Shown here in pieces: positions 56,996 through 64,000 of a stretch of 64,000 nucleotides of DNA. Position numbers and translations under genes: made by a program. Numbering within the stretch: position 1 is the first letter of the stretch; each line of letters opens with the position of its first letter. This DNA comes from an uncultured Coriobacteriaceae bacterium. Its GTDB lineage: Bacteria; Actinomycetota; Coriobacteriia; Coriobacteriales; Atopobiaceae. The notes under the pieces were generated by a model. The model saw only the letters and a list, made by a program, of their open reading frames with translations. It was not told where the DNA came from and searched no databases. The DNA lies in the NCBI GenBank assembly GCA_902790135.1, contig CADAQM010000002.1:32766-96765 (forward strand), given 5' to 3'.

Positions 56996-57001
56996 GATGC
57001 G

Positions 57002-58390
57002 CTAGACGAGGGCTTTCTTGCCGACCCACCCCCACTTTGGGGTAACCCTGTTACCGTAGTAGTCAACCCACTCCCGCAGCGACATCGTACGAACATAGCC
57101 GATGCTGTCCATGATCAGACCGTCACCGATATAGATGCCGATATGGCCCCAGATGCTGCCTGCCCGAGTATGGCCGTGCGAACTCACCGCCACGATCATG
57201 CCTGGCTGAATCGCGGGGAGGTGGCCGTTCTTGCAGTAGTTCCTGTACATGTCACACGCGTCGCCATACCAAGACCCCAGGCCTGCATTGCGGAAGACGC
57301 GCGTAATCCACTCCGAACAATACCCAGCAGGCGTACTGGGAGTGTTCTTTGCGGACTTGATGACCGCCTGCTGGAGCTTTGAAAGCGTCACATTGCCCAC
57401 GGGCACGAACCGCCAGCACTGAGCCTTGGTGCCGTTCTTGGTGTACTCCTGCACGTTAGCGCCGCTCCTAGTCGACGCACCGCTGATGTCGAGCGCGAGG
57501 CCGGTGGCGCGGTTGACCAGCACGATACGGCCCTCGTCGCTCCAGACGGCATTCCAGACCTGTCTGGCACTGCCTGTGTAGGTGGCCTGCCGTACGTTGG
57601 TGCCCGCTGTCTTTGCATCGCTGACGGGCTCGAGCAGGAAGCTGCTGTGGATGTTGATGATGCGGTACGCGTCATTGCCAGCACTCACCACATACCAGAG
57701 CTGGGAGCTCGCGCCGTTCTTAGAGTTGGCAACTGCGCTCGCGCTCTTTATGCTCTTGCCCTTAATGTCAAGGCAGGTTCCCAGAAGGCTCTGGATGTTG
57801 TAATAGCCGTTCTGTAGGATCGAGGTCCGGTCAAACACGAACGGGGTGCCTTTGCTGGCCTCGACCAGCTTGCACTGCCCGGACGTGCAAGAGATGCTCG
57901 CATCTCCGCTCCTGAACACCAGGCCTCCATCGAGCCAGCCAATCGTCCAGGAGGCGCTCTTGGAAGACTGCTCGATGCCATTTGCGCCCGACCTGACCCA
58001 CAGGCCCGAGTTGATGTTGCGCACTTCGTAGCTACCGTCGGAAAGCCGCTTCACATGGAAGCGCTGGGCCATCGAATCGTTGCGTGCATACCCCTGCACC
58101 TTTGCTCCCGAGCTCGCGGAACCGCCGCACACGTCGAGCGCGCGTGTTGTGCCCGTTGGAGTGATCACGTAGTTGCCATCGGCGAGGGCTGCGGTTGCCT
58201 TGAACACCCACGCCTGCGCGTCAGTACCGTTCTTGTAGTAACCCCGCACGTTGGCGCCGTTGGCATTCTTGCCACCGAAAACGTCAAGCGACAGGCCACC
58301 CGCACGGCTCACGATACGATAGGTGCCATCGCCGTTGTCAACAAGGCTCCACTGCTGCGCTTTGCTGTGGTTAGGGGTCCACAGTCGCAC
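57002..58390 (-). CDS. RICIN-repeat / NlpC-P60-like protein, C-terminal part (frameshift-split)
   Basis: 462 codons, continuing in another frame the RICIN array of the upstream fragment. About seven repeats (e.g. GANVRGYYKNGTDAQAWVFK) lead into a C-terminal NlpC/P60- or CHAP-like domain, with the candidate catalytic Cys in GYCSEWITRVFRNAG and His in WGHIGIYIGDG. It opens at RLWTPNHSKAQQW, which is the second half of a repeat, so no independent start is expected. With one base restored near 58402-58410 it joins the signal-peptide part into a protein of about 850 residues. Functional status uncertain. Confidence 0.8.
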   Translation of the reverse strand: MRLWTPNHSKAQQWSLVDNGDGTYRIVSRAGGLSLDVFGGKNANGANVRGYYKNGTDAQAWVFKATAALADGNYVITPTGTTRALDVCGGSASSGAKVQGYARNDSMAQRFHVKRLSDGSYEVRNINSGLWVRSGANGIEQSSKSASWTIGWLDGGLVFRSGDASISCTSGQCKLVEASKGTPFVFDRTSILQNGYYNIQSLLGTCLDIKGKSIKSASAVANSKNGASSQLWYVVSAGNDAYRIINIHSSFLLEPVSDAKTAGTNVRQATYTGSARQVWNAVWSDEGRIVLVNRATGLALDISGASTRSGANVQEYTKNGTKAQCWRFVPVGNVTLSKLQQAVIKSAKNTPSTPAGYCSEWITRVFRNAGLGSWYGDACDMYRNYCKNGHLPAIQPGMIVAVSSHGHTRAGSIWGHIGIYIGDGLIMDSIGYVRTMSLREWVDYYGNRVTPKWGWVGKKALV

Positions 58391-59559
58391 GTTTGCGCCT
58401 GCAAAACGGGGCTACCGGAGGCGACGTCAAGAGCGAGGCCTGACACCGTATTGCTGAAGGTGTAGAAACCATCCGCGTACGTGGCCCAGAACTTCTGTGC
58501 GTTAGTCCCATTTGACGAGTAGAGCTGAATGTTCGAGCCCTTGGTTAGCGTGCCGTTCTTGGCGTCAAGCACCCTGGAGCCCGTCGAGGAGACGATGGTG
58601 TACGCTCCATCGGCGATTGCCTGCACACCAGCCTCAATTCCCGGGTCCGTGACACGCAGCCAAAAGCGCTGCGCGTTGGTCCCATTGGCCGTCCACACCT
58701 GAAGGAGCGTGCCATTGGCGCTCTTGCCACTTTGCACGTCAAGGACGAGCCCGTATCCAAGGCAGGACTTGAGGATGTATCCGCCGTTCTCGCAGGCCAC
58801 GGGCTCCCACATCTGAGCCAGCGTGCCGTTTTTGCAATAGAGCTGGACCTTGGTGCCAGACGTAGTCTTTCCGCCCGCCACATCAAGGACCTTGCCGCTT
58901 GCCACGTTGACGATGTAGTAGCCCGCACTACCCTGCACGAGCCTCCATCGCTGGGCGCCCGAGTTATTGGATCGATATAGTTGGATGGTCGCCTTGTTCT
59001 GTGCAGAGCCACCCCGCACGTCGACGACTACGCCATAGACCACACCCGTCTCGATGGCAAAGGCGGAGCGGGGCAGCGAGGGCGTCCCGTCCTGATCGGC
59101 GTCGCTCGCGTCGTCGAGGTCCTCCTCGGTTGTCTGGGCGTCGGCCTCACTCGGCGTGGTGGGGTCTTCCGCAACCTCGCCCTCCTGGACGGTGCCTTGC
59201 TCGGTCTCGTGGGCATCATCGGATGCATTCGTCTCGCCCGAAGCCGCGGCACCGCCATCGGCCTCTCCCCCAGCCTGCTCCCGTATCTCTTCCTGATCCT
59301 GTGACAAACCCTGCTCGCCCGAGCCAGCCTCGACGATTTCGCTGTTGTCCTCAGACGCGTCAGCGCCAGAGACGACTGCAGGCTTCTCCCCTGCCAGGGC
59401 ATCCTCGTCGCTGGAGACGTCTGCGCCAGACCCATCCTGTGAGAGCTGCTGTGCCTCGGAACCCACGCCGCACTCTTCGGCAAATGCCAGCGAGGGGCAC
59501 ATCGCGCCTAACGCTATGGCCACCAGTAGACCCATAAGGAGCGAGGTTTTGCGTTTCAT
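58309..59559 (-). CDS. RICIN-repeat protein, N-terminal part (frameshift-split)
   Basis: 416 residues as read. Signal peptide MKRKTSLLMGLLVAIALGAM...AFA, an acidic Ser/Glu-rich linker to about 170, then four RICIN-like repeats. Repeat likeness ends at ALDVASGSPV; beyond it the frame runs about 30 aberrant Cys/Ser-rich residues to a stop. The expected continuation AGANVRLW is present in the -1 frame. A single-base loss in CCCCGTTTT would explain the split. It follows the L,D-transpeptidase gene by 84 bp and may share its transcript. Confidence 0.78.
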   Translation of the reverse strand: MKRKTSLLMGLLVAIALGAMCPSLAFAEECGVGSEAQQLSQDGSGADVSSDEDALAGEKPAVVSGADASEDNSEIVEAGSGEQGLSQDQEEIREQAGGEADGGAAASGETNASDDAHETEQGTVQEGEVAEDPTTPSEADAQTTEEDLDDASDADQDGTPSLPRSAFAIETGVVYGVVVDVRGGSAQNKATIQLYRSNNSGAQRWRLVQGSAGYYIVNVASGKVLDVAGGKTTSGTKVQLYCKNGTLAQMWEPVACENGGYILKSCLGYGLVLDVQSGKSANGTLLQVWTANGTNAQRFWLRVTDPGIEAGVQAIADGAYTIVSSTGSRVLDAKNGTLTKGSNIQLYSSNGTNAQKFWATYADGFYTFSNTVSGLALDVASGSPVLQAQTCDCGPLTTAKRSSGALLTTAMAPIVS

Positions 59560-59643
59560 GCCGTACCTGCACAATCTTTCTGGCCAGTCCCAAGGCGGTG
59601 CGTGAGACCGACTGGTTACATCACTTTGTTGTTAGTCCCATCT

Positions 59644-62283
59644 CTAGTAGATGAGCACCCTTGTCTTACTAGGAACGTTGGAGTAGATCCACTTGGCGTT
59701 TCCGATGGCCATGCGCACGCATCCGTGGCTTGCATGGACGCCCAACCTGCCGTCCATAACGGTGCGCGTGCCCTCCCGGTAAAGCACCGAGTGGAAGAGG
59801 TAGTCGCCATAGAACTGCGTCCAGTAGTAGCACGTGAAGCCCGATCCAAACGAGTAACCCCTCGACCCGACACTGAAGCTACCTGTCACCGTGGGCGTTG
59901 AAGGAGCGCCGACCGTACATTTAATAGTCTTGTAAGGCTTCCAGTTGCCGTTGCCGCCGCTCATGACAATCACGCGCGTATGATTCCTGTCCACCACGAT
60001 GAGGTACTTGGTGGAACTGTAGCTGGCGTTTGCCTTTCTGATGGCCTTGAGCACGTATTCGGGATATGGCTTGTAGGTGGTCTTAATGAGCTTCCAAGCT
60101 TGCGCGGAGCTGTTGTTGGCCGAGTAAATCTGCACGTTGGTGCCGTTGGCTGTCTTGCCGCCCAAGACGTCGAGCACCTTGCCCGATGCCCCGACGTTCT
60201 CGAACGTGACGCAGCCGCCATCGGCAATGCGCGCATACCAGCGCTGGTTGTTCGACGAGGACGAAGACTGTTGGACGACATTGGACTTGCTCGCCGTGCC
60301 TGTGGCCGCTACGTACTTTCCGCTGTAGGCGTTCTTGAGGCGATACACTGACCCGCTGCGCTCGAGGTAGAAGTACTGACCCAAGGCCGCACCCTTTGCA
60401 TAGAGCTCGACATTGGCGCCGGCGGAGGCAGAGCTGTCCTCGATGGTGAGATAAGGCCCTTTGGTGTTGGCGATAAAGAAGCAGCCTGCCTCAAGCAAGT
60501 GGGTGGACTTGAGCGTAAACCGCTGCGACGCATTGCCAGAGGTGGTAGATGTGGTCAGCTTGGTCCCGTTTGAGGTCTTGCCGCCCGTCATGGTGAGCGC
60601 CGCGCCGTTGGCCTTGTTTACCAACACGAAATGGCCACCCGCCCACTCAGCACGCCAGGTGTTCGCACCTGTCACCGCGGTTGCATGGTTGCCCTGCTGG
60701 GTTACCGTCGCACCGGATGCGCCTGCTGTGAGCCATCCGCCCGATGACGCCGTACGTATGCGGTACTCGTTGGCGCCCACCTTCTTGAGCTCGAACTTCT
60801 GCGCTAGCGAGCCATTGGAAGCGTACATCTGCACCGCAGCACCTGAGCTTGTGGAGGCCCCCTTGATGTCGACGACCTGCTTGTTGGCCGAAAGGGCACA
60901 TATGGTGTACAGGCCCGTGGGTAGCATGTCCACCGCATGCAGCTTGAACTGCTGGGCTGCCGTGCCGTTGGACGTGTAGAGCTGCAGGTTGGCACCGTTT
61001 CTGGCGCTCCCGCCAGAGATGTCGAGCGCAAGGCCTGAAGCGCGGTTGAGCAGCGTATAGGTCCCGTTCGAGTTCTTCAGGACCACCCACTGCTGCGCCT
61101 TGGTTCCGTTGCTCTCGTATTGACGCACGTTGGTGCCCGGGAGCAAGCTAGCTTTCCACGCGTCGAGCGCGCAGCCTGAGCCCACAGCAACCACGTCGTA
61201 GTAGCCGGCGACGTTATAGGCAAAGTGGAAGCGCTGGGCAATGGTTCCGTTGCCCGCATAAATCTGCGCATTGGCACCGTTTGACAGAGACCCGCCGTTG
61301 ATGTCGGCGACGTTGCGCGTCCCGCCGGGCACCGTCGAGACGATCTCGTACGTGCCGTCCTGCACCACTTGCGTTCCGCTCACCTCTAGTTTCGTGGAGA
61401 ACAAGCCGAAGCGCTGCGCAGCACTCTTGTTGTCGGTATAGACCTGGACGTTGGTCCCGTCAGCAGCCTTGGCCCCGCGGACATCCAGCGCAAGCGCGTC
61501 CCCAAGCGCGGAGATGATACGGTAGCCAGAGCCGTAGGCAACGATGTCCCACAGCTGCGCATCGGTATCGTTGCTCTCCCACAGATGCACATTGGTGCCG
61601 CTAGCAACCTTGCCACCCGCAACGTCAAGCGAGAGCCTGGTGCCATCCGCGGCCGTGCGGAAGATCTGGTAGAGGCCGCGTGCCGCATTGTAGGCAATCT
61701 GCCATGCTTGCGCGGCCCCACCGGTATAGGTGGCTTCAACCACATTGGCCTTGGCGACGTTTTTTGTGCCAACGGTATCGAGCACGAAATCAGACCCCAC
61801 GCCCGTCTTGATGACATAGGCCCCATCAGCGACGAGCTGCTCCGTTATTACCTGTTCTGGATCAGGCTGCTGCGGGACCTGCTCGGAGGCGTCGGTGGTT
61901 GCTTCGGGGTCGACGCCGCTGGCAGCTGCACCTTCGGTGTCAGCCCCTTCGGTGATCGTAGGCTCGAGGACCTCGTCGGTGGCTTCGTCCACCGCGGTGT
62001 CGTCCGTGTCGCCCTCGTCCTCGGACTCGTTCTCATCGGCAGCCGGCTCGCCCTCGTTCATGGGCTGTTCGTCTACCGTCTCATCTGGCACGACAAGCTC
62101 GTCATCGGTTGGGACGCCCGTCCCCTTGCCCTCTGATGCTGAATCGAGCGTAGTCTCTTGTGCTGAATCATCAGCGGGCACCGCATCGGTTGCCTGGGCA
62201 CCCACCGGACATGAGAACATAACGACGCAAATCACAATGAAGGCCGCTATGCACGCAAAGAAGCGTGGCTTTCTCTCAGACAT
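59644..62283 (-). CDS. Secreted multi-RICIN protein with C-terminal L,D-transpeptidase
   Basis: 879 residues from the ATG with AAGGAGG 8 bp upstream; 53 open codons further upstream are rejected. Signal sequence (FFACIAAFIVICVVMFSCPV), an acidic linker to about 145, about 12 RICIN-like repeats, then a YkuD domain (LIVVDRNHTRVIVMSGGNGN to the end) with the signature HASHGCVRM, catalytic Cys855. YkuD enzymes make 3-3 peptidoglycan cross-links or attach proteins to the wall. This is the synthetic counterpart of the three hydrolase-capped relatives at 17.6-27.4 kb. Confidence 0.92.
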   Translation of the reverse strand: MSERKPRFFACIAAFIVICVVMFSCPVGAQATDAVPADDSAQETTLDSASEGKGTGVPTDDELVVPDETVDEQPMNEGEPAADENESEDEGDTDDTAVDEATDEVLEPTITEGADTEGAAASGVDPEATTDASEQVPQQPDPEQVITEQLVADGAYVIKTGVGSDFVLDTVGTKNVAKANVVEATYTGGAAQAWQIAYNAARGLYQIFRTAADGTRLSLDVAGGKVASGTNVHLWESNDTDAQLWDIVAYGSGYRIISALGDALALDVRGAKAADGTNVQVYTDNKSAAQRFGLFSTKLEVSGTQVVQDGTYEIVSTVPGGTRNVADINGGSLSNGANAQIYAGNGTIAQRFHFAYNVAGYYDVVAVGSGCALDAWKASLLPGTNVRQYESNGTKAQQWVVLKNSNGTYTLLNRASGLALDISGGSARNGANLQLYTSNGTAAQQFKLHAVDMLPTGLYTICALSANKQVVDIKGASTSSGAAVQMYASNGSLAQKFELKKVGANEYRIRTASSGGWLTAGASGATVTQQGNHATAVTGANTWRAEWAGGHFVLVNKANGAALTMTGGKTSNGTKLTTSTTSGNASQRFTLKSTHLLEAGCFFIANTKGPYLTIEDSSASAGANVELYAKGAALGQYFYLERSGSVYRLKNAYSGKYVAATGTASKSNVVQQSSSSSNNQRWYARIADGGCVTFENVGASGKVLDVLGGKTANGTNVQIYSANNSSAQAWKLIKTTYKPYPEYVLKAIRKANASYSSTKYLIVVDRNHTRVIVMSGGNGNWKPYKTIKCTVGAPSTPTVTGSFSVGSRGYSFGSGFTCYYWTQFYGDYLFHSVLYREGTRTVMDGRLGVHASHGCVRMAIGNAKWIYSNVPSKTRVLIY

Positions 62284-62448
62284 CACAGACGCCTCCTTCC
62301 GCCACTGCGTTAACCTCTCAACCTTACCATCACAAAGCAAAAGCTTGTCCGACTTTGAAGACAGAGCCGGTCGTAAAGCTATATGGCTGGCCAAAGGCTG
62401 GCACCTCGACATTAAGCCTCCACGCGAACTCGACCACTCCAATATGAG

Positions 62449-62483
62449 AAGGTCCGTCTCGCCCTATTGACGAGACGGACCTT
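62449..62483 (-). terminator. Hairpin between tagD and the L,D-transpeptidase gene
   Basis: 13-bp perfect stem (aaggtccgtctcg/cgagacggacctt), 41 bp after the tagD stop. The minus-strand tail CTCATATTGG is only weakly U-rich. Confidence 0.6.
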
Positions 62484-62524
62484 TGCATTGCTCTTTACCG
62501 CTTGCGCGTAGGGCTACAGCGAGA

Positions 62525-63013
62525 CTAGTGAGCTGCGCTTCCTGTGGCCAGGTGCTGCTTAACCTGTGTGGTCGAGATGCCTGGGGTACGGTCAAGGTAC
62601 ACGACCTCGCAGTAGTCCTTGAGGTACTCGAACCTATCGCTGCCGGCCCAGTCGCCGCCCATCACCACGACGTCGATGCCATACTGCTTCACGTCATCGA
62701 CCTTCTGCTCCCATGAGTCCTCGGGGATGACGAGATCAACGTAGCGAATCGCCTCGAGCATCTCCTTGCGCGTGTCGTAGTCGTAGAACGACTTCTTGCC
62801 CTTGCCTGCGTTGAACTCGTCGGTAGAGAGCGCCACCACCAGATAGTCACCGAGCTGGGCAGCACGGCGCAGGAGACGTACATGGCCAAAGTGCAGCAGA
62901 TCGAAGGTCCCATACGTCAAGACCCTGCGAAGACCTTTGTATGACCCGTCAGAGGAGACCTCTCCATAGGCCTTCTTCTCCTCGATGTCGATGGCGTCGT
63001 TCTTGTAGCCCAC
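62525..63013 (-). CDS. tagD: Glycerol-3-phosphate cytidylyltransferase-like protein
   Basis: 162 residues, GTG start with GGAGG at 7 bp. Nucleotidyltransferase fold: LTYGTFDLLHFGHVRLLRRA contains HxGH, and RTPGISTTQVK is the second active-site motif. The TagD family makes CDP-glycerol for teichoic-acid-type polymers; related enzymes make CDP-ribitol or CDP-ethanolamine precursors. An N-terminal extension of about 25 residues precedes the core. It lies among RICIN-repeat wall enzymes, which suggests a shared link to wall glycopolymer. Confidence 0.88.
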   Translation of the reverse strand: MGYKNDAIDIEEKKAYGEVSSDGSYKGLRRVLTYGTFDLLHFGHVRLLRRAAQLGDYLVVALSTDEFNAGKGKKSFYDYDTRKEMLEAIRYVDLVIPEDSWEQKVDDVKQYGIDVVVMGGDWAGSDRFEYLKDYCEVVYLDRTPGISTTQVKQHLATGSAAH

Positions 63014-63083
63014 GGCTTTACCTCCATAGTTCGGGACGCAGCTAGTGTTTTGATTGGACAGTGTACTCAGCCTTTTCAGACGT

Positions 63084-63113
63084 ATTCTAGTGGATTACTG
63101 CATCCACGTACAA
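63084..63113 (-). promoter_or_regulatory. Candidate tagD promoter with dyad in spacer
   Basis: Minus strand TTGTAC (63108-63113), 18 bp, TAGAAT (63084-63089). The spacer is exactly filled by GTGGAT-N6-ATCCAC (63090-63107), a perfect inverted repeat and possible operator. Confidence 0.5.
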
Positions 63114-63121
63114 ATCGCAAG

Positions 63122-64000
63122 CTAGGCAGCACAAGGGTGCCAATACTGGGTCTTTCCGCCATCAATCCTGGCCAGCTGCACGTTCACGCCGTTTCCAAGA
63201 CTCTCGGATGCCATCGTGAGCGCCAAGCCAGTGTTGAGGCTGACAATCTGGAATCCACCGGACGCATCAGAGGACACTCGGCGAAGAACCCAGAGCTGAG
63301 TGTCGCTTCCGTTGTACTGGTTCTGGCAGACATTGTTCGCATTCGAACCACTATTCCCGCAAGCGTCAAGTGCGAGGTCAGACTTCGCGTTGAAGATGGC
63401 GTAGTAGCCCTCGCCCGTATCTGCCGTACCGACACGCAACAGATGGAACAATTGAGCTCCGGTGCCATTGGAAGTCCATGTCTGCACATTCGCATTTGCA
63501 AGCATAGAACCACCGGCAACATCCAGCACCGTACCCATCGCAGAGATGAGCGTATATGTTCCGTTCTTGGGACCGTCCAACTCGACTGCCTGGGACTCCG
63601 AGCCAACCAGATGGCGTGCCAGCCAGTTGATGCGGGCTGCCGTCCAGTTCCAAAGCTGCCCAACAGCGTCGTCCTGGGAGTCAAATTGAGCGGGCGCTAT
63701 TGGATAGTGATAGGCATCCCAGATGATGTGATTCATAATCCACGAGGCTGCTATCAGATTGGAAACCCCATAGATGCTTGTGGGGTTACCGGAATCCTTG
63801 TCCAACATATCGCTAACGGCTGGAAGGAGCTCCGTTTCAAACAGCTCCTCCCGTAGGGCACGATACTGCTCATTGCTTGTGAAGAACCCATAAACATCGC
63901 TGACTGATATGTAGATAGACTTGTCAAGTGGCAAAGGTGGGCCAGCCTCCGACTTCTCGGGGACCGGCCCACCTTTTCCTATGGCCACCTCCCGCGCGGC
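63122..64000 (-). CDS. CotH-like / RICIN-repeat protein, C-terminal part
   Basis: The frame is open to the right window edge, so the 5' end is missing or the gene is a fragment. About 110 residues (IYISVSDVYGFFTSNEQYRA ... WNWTAARINWLARHLVG) resemble the C-terminal end of CotH-family protein kinases, whose last helix typically has a WxxxRxxWL pattern. Three RICIN-like repeats follow to the C-terminus (e.g. NANVQTWTSNGTGAQLFHLL). A strong hairpin lies at 63933-63976 inside the open frame, where the translation is low-complexity (GGPVPEKSEAGPPLP). This raises the possibility that the hairpin is a terminator of a gene beyond the edge and this CDS starts just after it or is decayed. CotH assignment moderate. 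Confidence 0.55.
   Translation of the reverse strand, partial: AAREVAIGKGGPVPEKSEAGPPLPLDKSIYISVSDVYGFFTSNEQYRALREELFETELLPAVSDMLDKDSGNPTSIYGVSNLIAASWIMNHIIWDAYHYPIAPAQFDSQDDAVGQLWNWTAARINWLARHLVGSESQAVELDGPKNGTYTLISAMGTVLDVAGGSMLANANVQTWTSNGTGAQLFHLLRVGTADTGEGYYAIFNAKSDLALDACGNSGSNANNVCQNQYNGSDTQLWVLRRVSSDASGGFQIVSLNTGLALTMASESLGNGVNVQLARIDGGKTQYWHPCAA
63933..63976 (-). other. Strong hairpin at the right window edge
   Basis: 11-bp perfect stem (aaaggtgggcc/ggcccaccttt) with flanking A and T tracts, terminator-like in shape on both strands. It lies within the open frame of the CotH-like sequence. Confidence 0.5.

Noticed and set aside
58395..58415. Programmed frameshift in the RICIN/NlpC gene
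   Set aside because: No classical X-XXY-YYZ slippery heptamer in the right register with a downstream structure; mutation or sequence error is simpler.

Overview
The window reads as a high-GC Gram-positive chromosome segment. It combines an actinobacterial integration host factor (mihF type) with SpoVS and a gene order otherwise typical of Firmicutes (pnp, ribonuclease J, ftsK, rodZ, pgsA, cinA, recA, rny, spoVS, miaB), and it carries large secreted RICIN-repeat proteins. My inference is class Coriobacteriia (Olsenella/Atopobium relatives). This rests on gene content and was not tested by alignment. Almost everything is on the minus strand; the plus-strand genes are rpsT and a small K+-linked block. 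I saw no tRNA, rRNA, CRISPR array, insertion sequence or prophage.

Layout. 1-17.5 kb is an information-processing and envelope housekeeping block: miaB (partial), spoVS, a GHKL ATPase, rny, recX-recA behind a LexA-type promoter, cinA, pgsA, rimO, yajQ, rodZ, ftsK, rnj, pnp and rpsO. 17.6-27.4 kb holds three large secreted proteins made of many ~45-residue RICIN-like (QxW) repeats, each carrying a different wall-cutting domain (NlpC/P60, phage-type amidase, GH25 lysozyme). 27.5-38.9 kb is a translation/chaperone operon: recO, era, dgkA, ybeY, phoH, mtaB, dnaJ, a membrane-anchored DnaJ relative, hemW, dus and lepA. rpsT is divergent from lepA.

39.5-44 kb is a potassium region: kup faces a small membrane ORF and a KdpD/KdpE-like two-component pair. 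The intergenic region carries 11-bp-period direct repeats that look like response-regulator sites. 44-48.6 kb holds holA (with an internally duplicated N-terminal domain), comEC and comEA. 48.7-51.2 kb is mihF-gmk-rpoZ-thiI. 51.4-56.9 kb is a pyrimidine operon (pyrR-B-C-K-D-F) with an attenuator-like leader.

57-64 kb is a second RICIN-repeat cluster: a frameshift-split NlpC/P60-like protein, an L,D-transpeptidase, a tagD-type cytidylyltransferase for wall glycopolymer, and a CotH-like/RICIN fragment running into the window edge.

The most notable items are the repeated use of one RICIN scaffold with different peptidoglycan-active modules, the 369-bp tandem duplication inside holA, the DnaJ-like protein whose C-terminal half is replaced by membrane helices, and the candidate KdpE-type operator array between kup and kdpDE.
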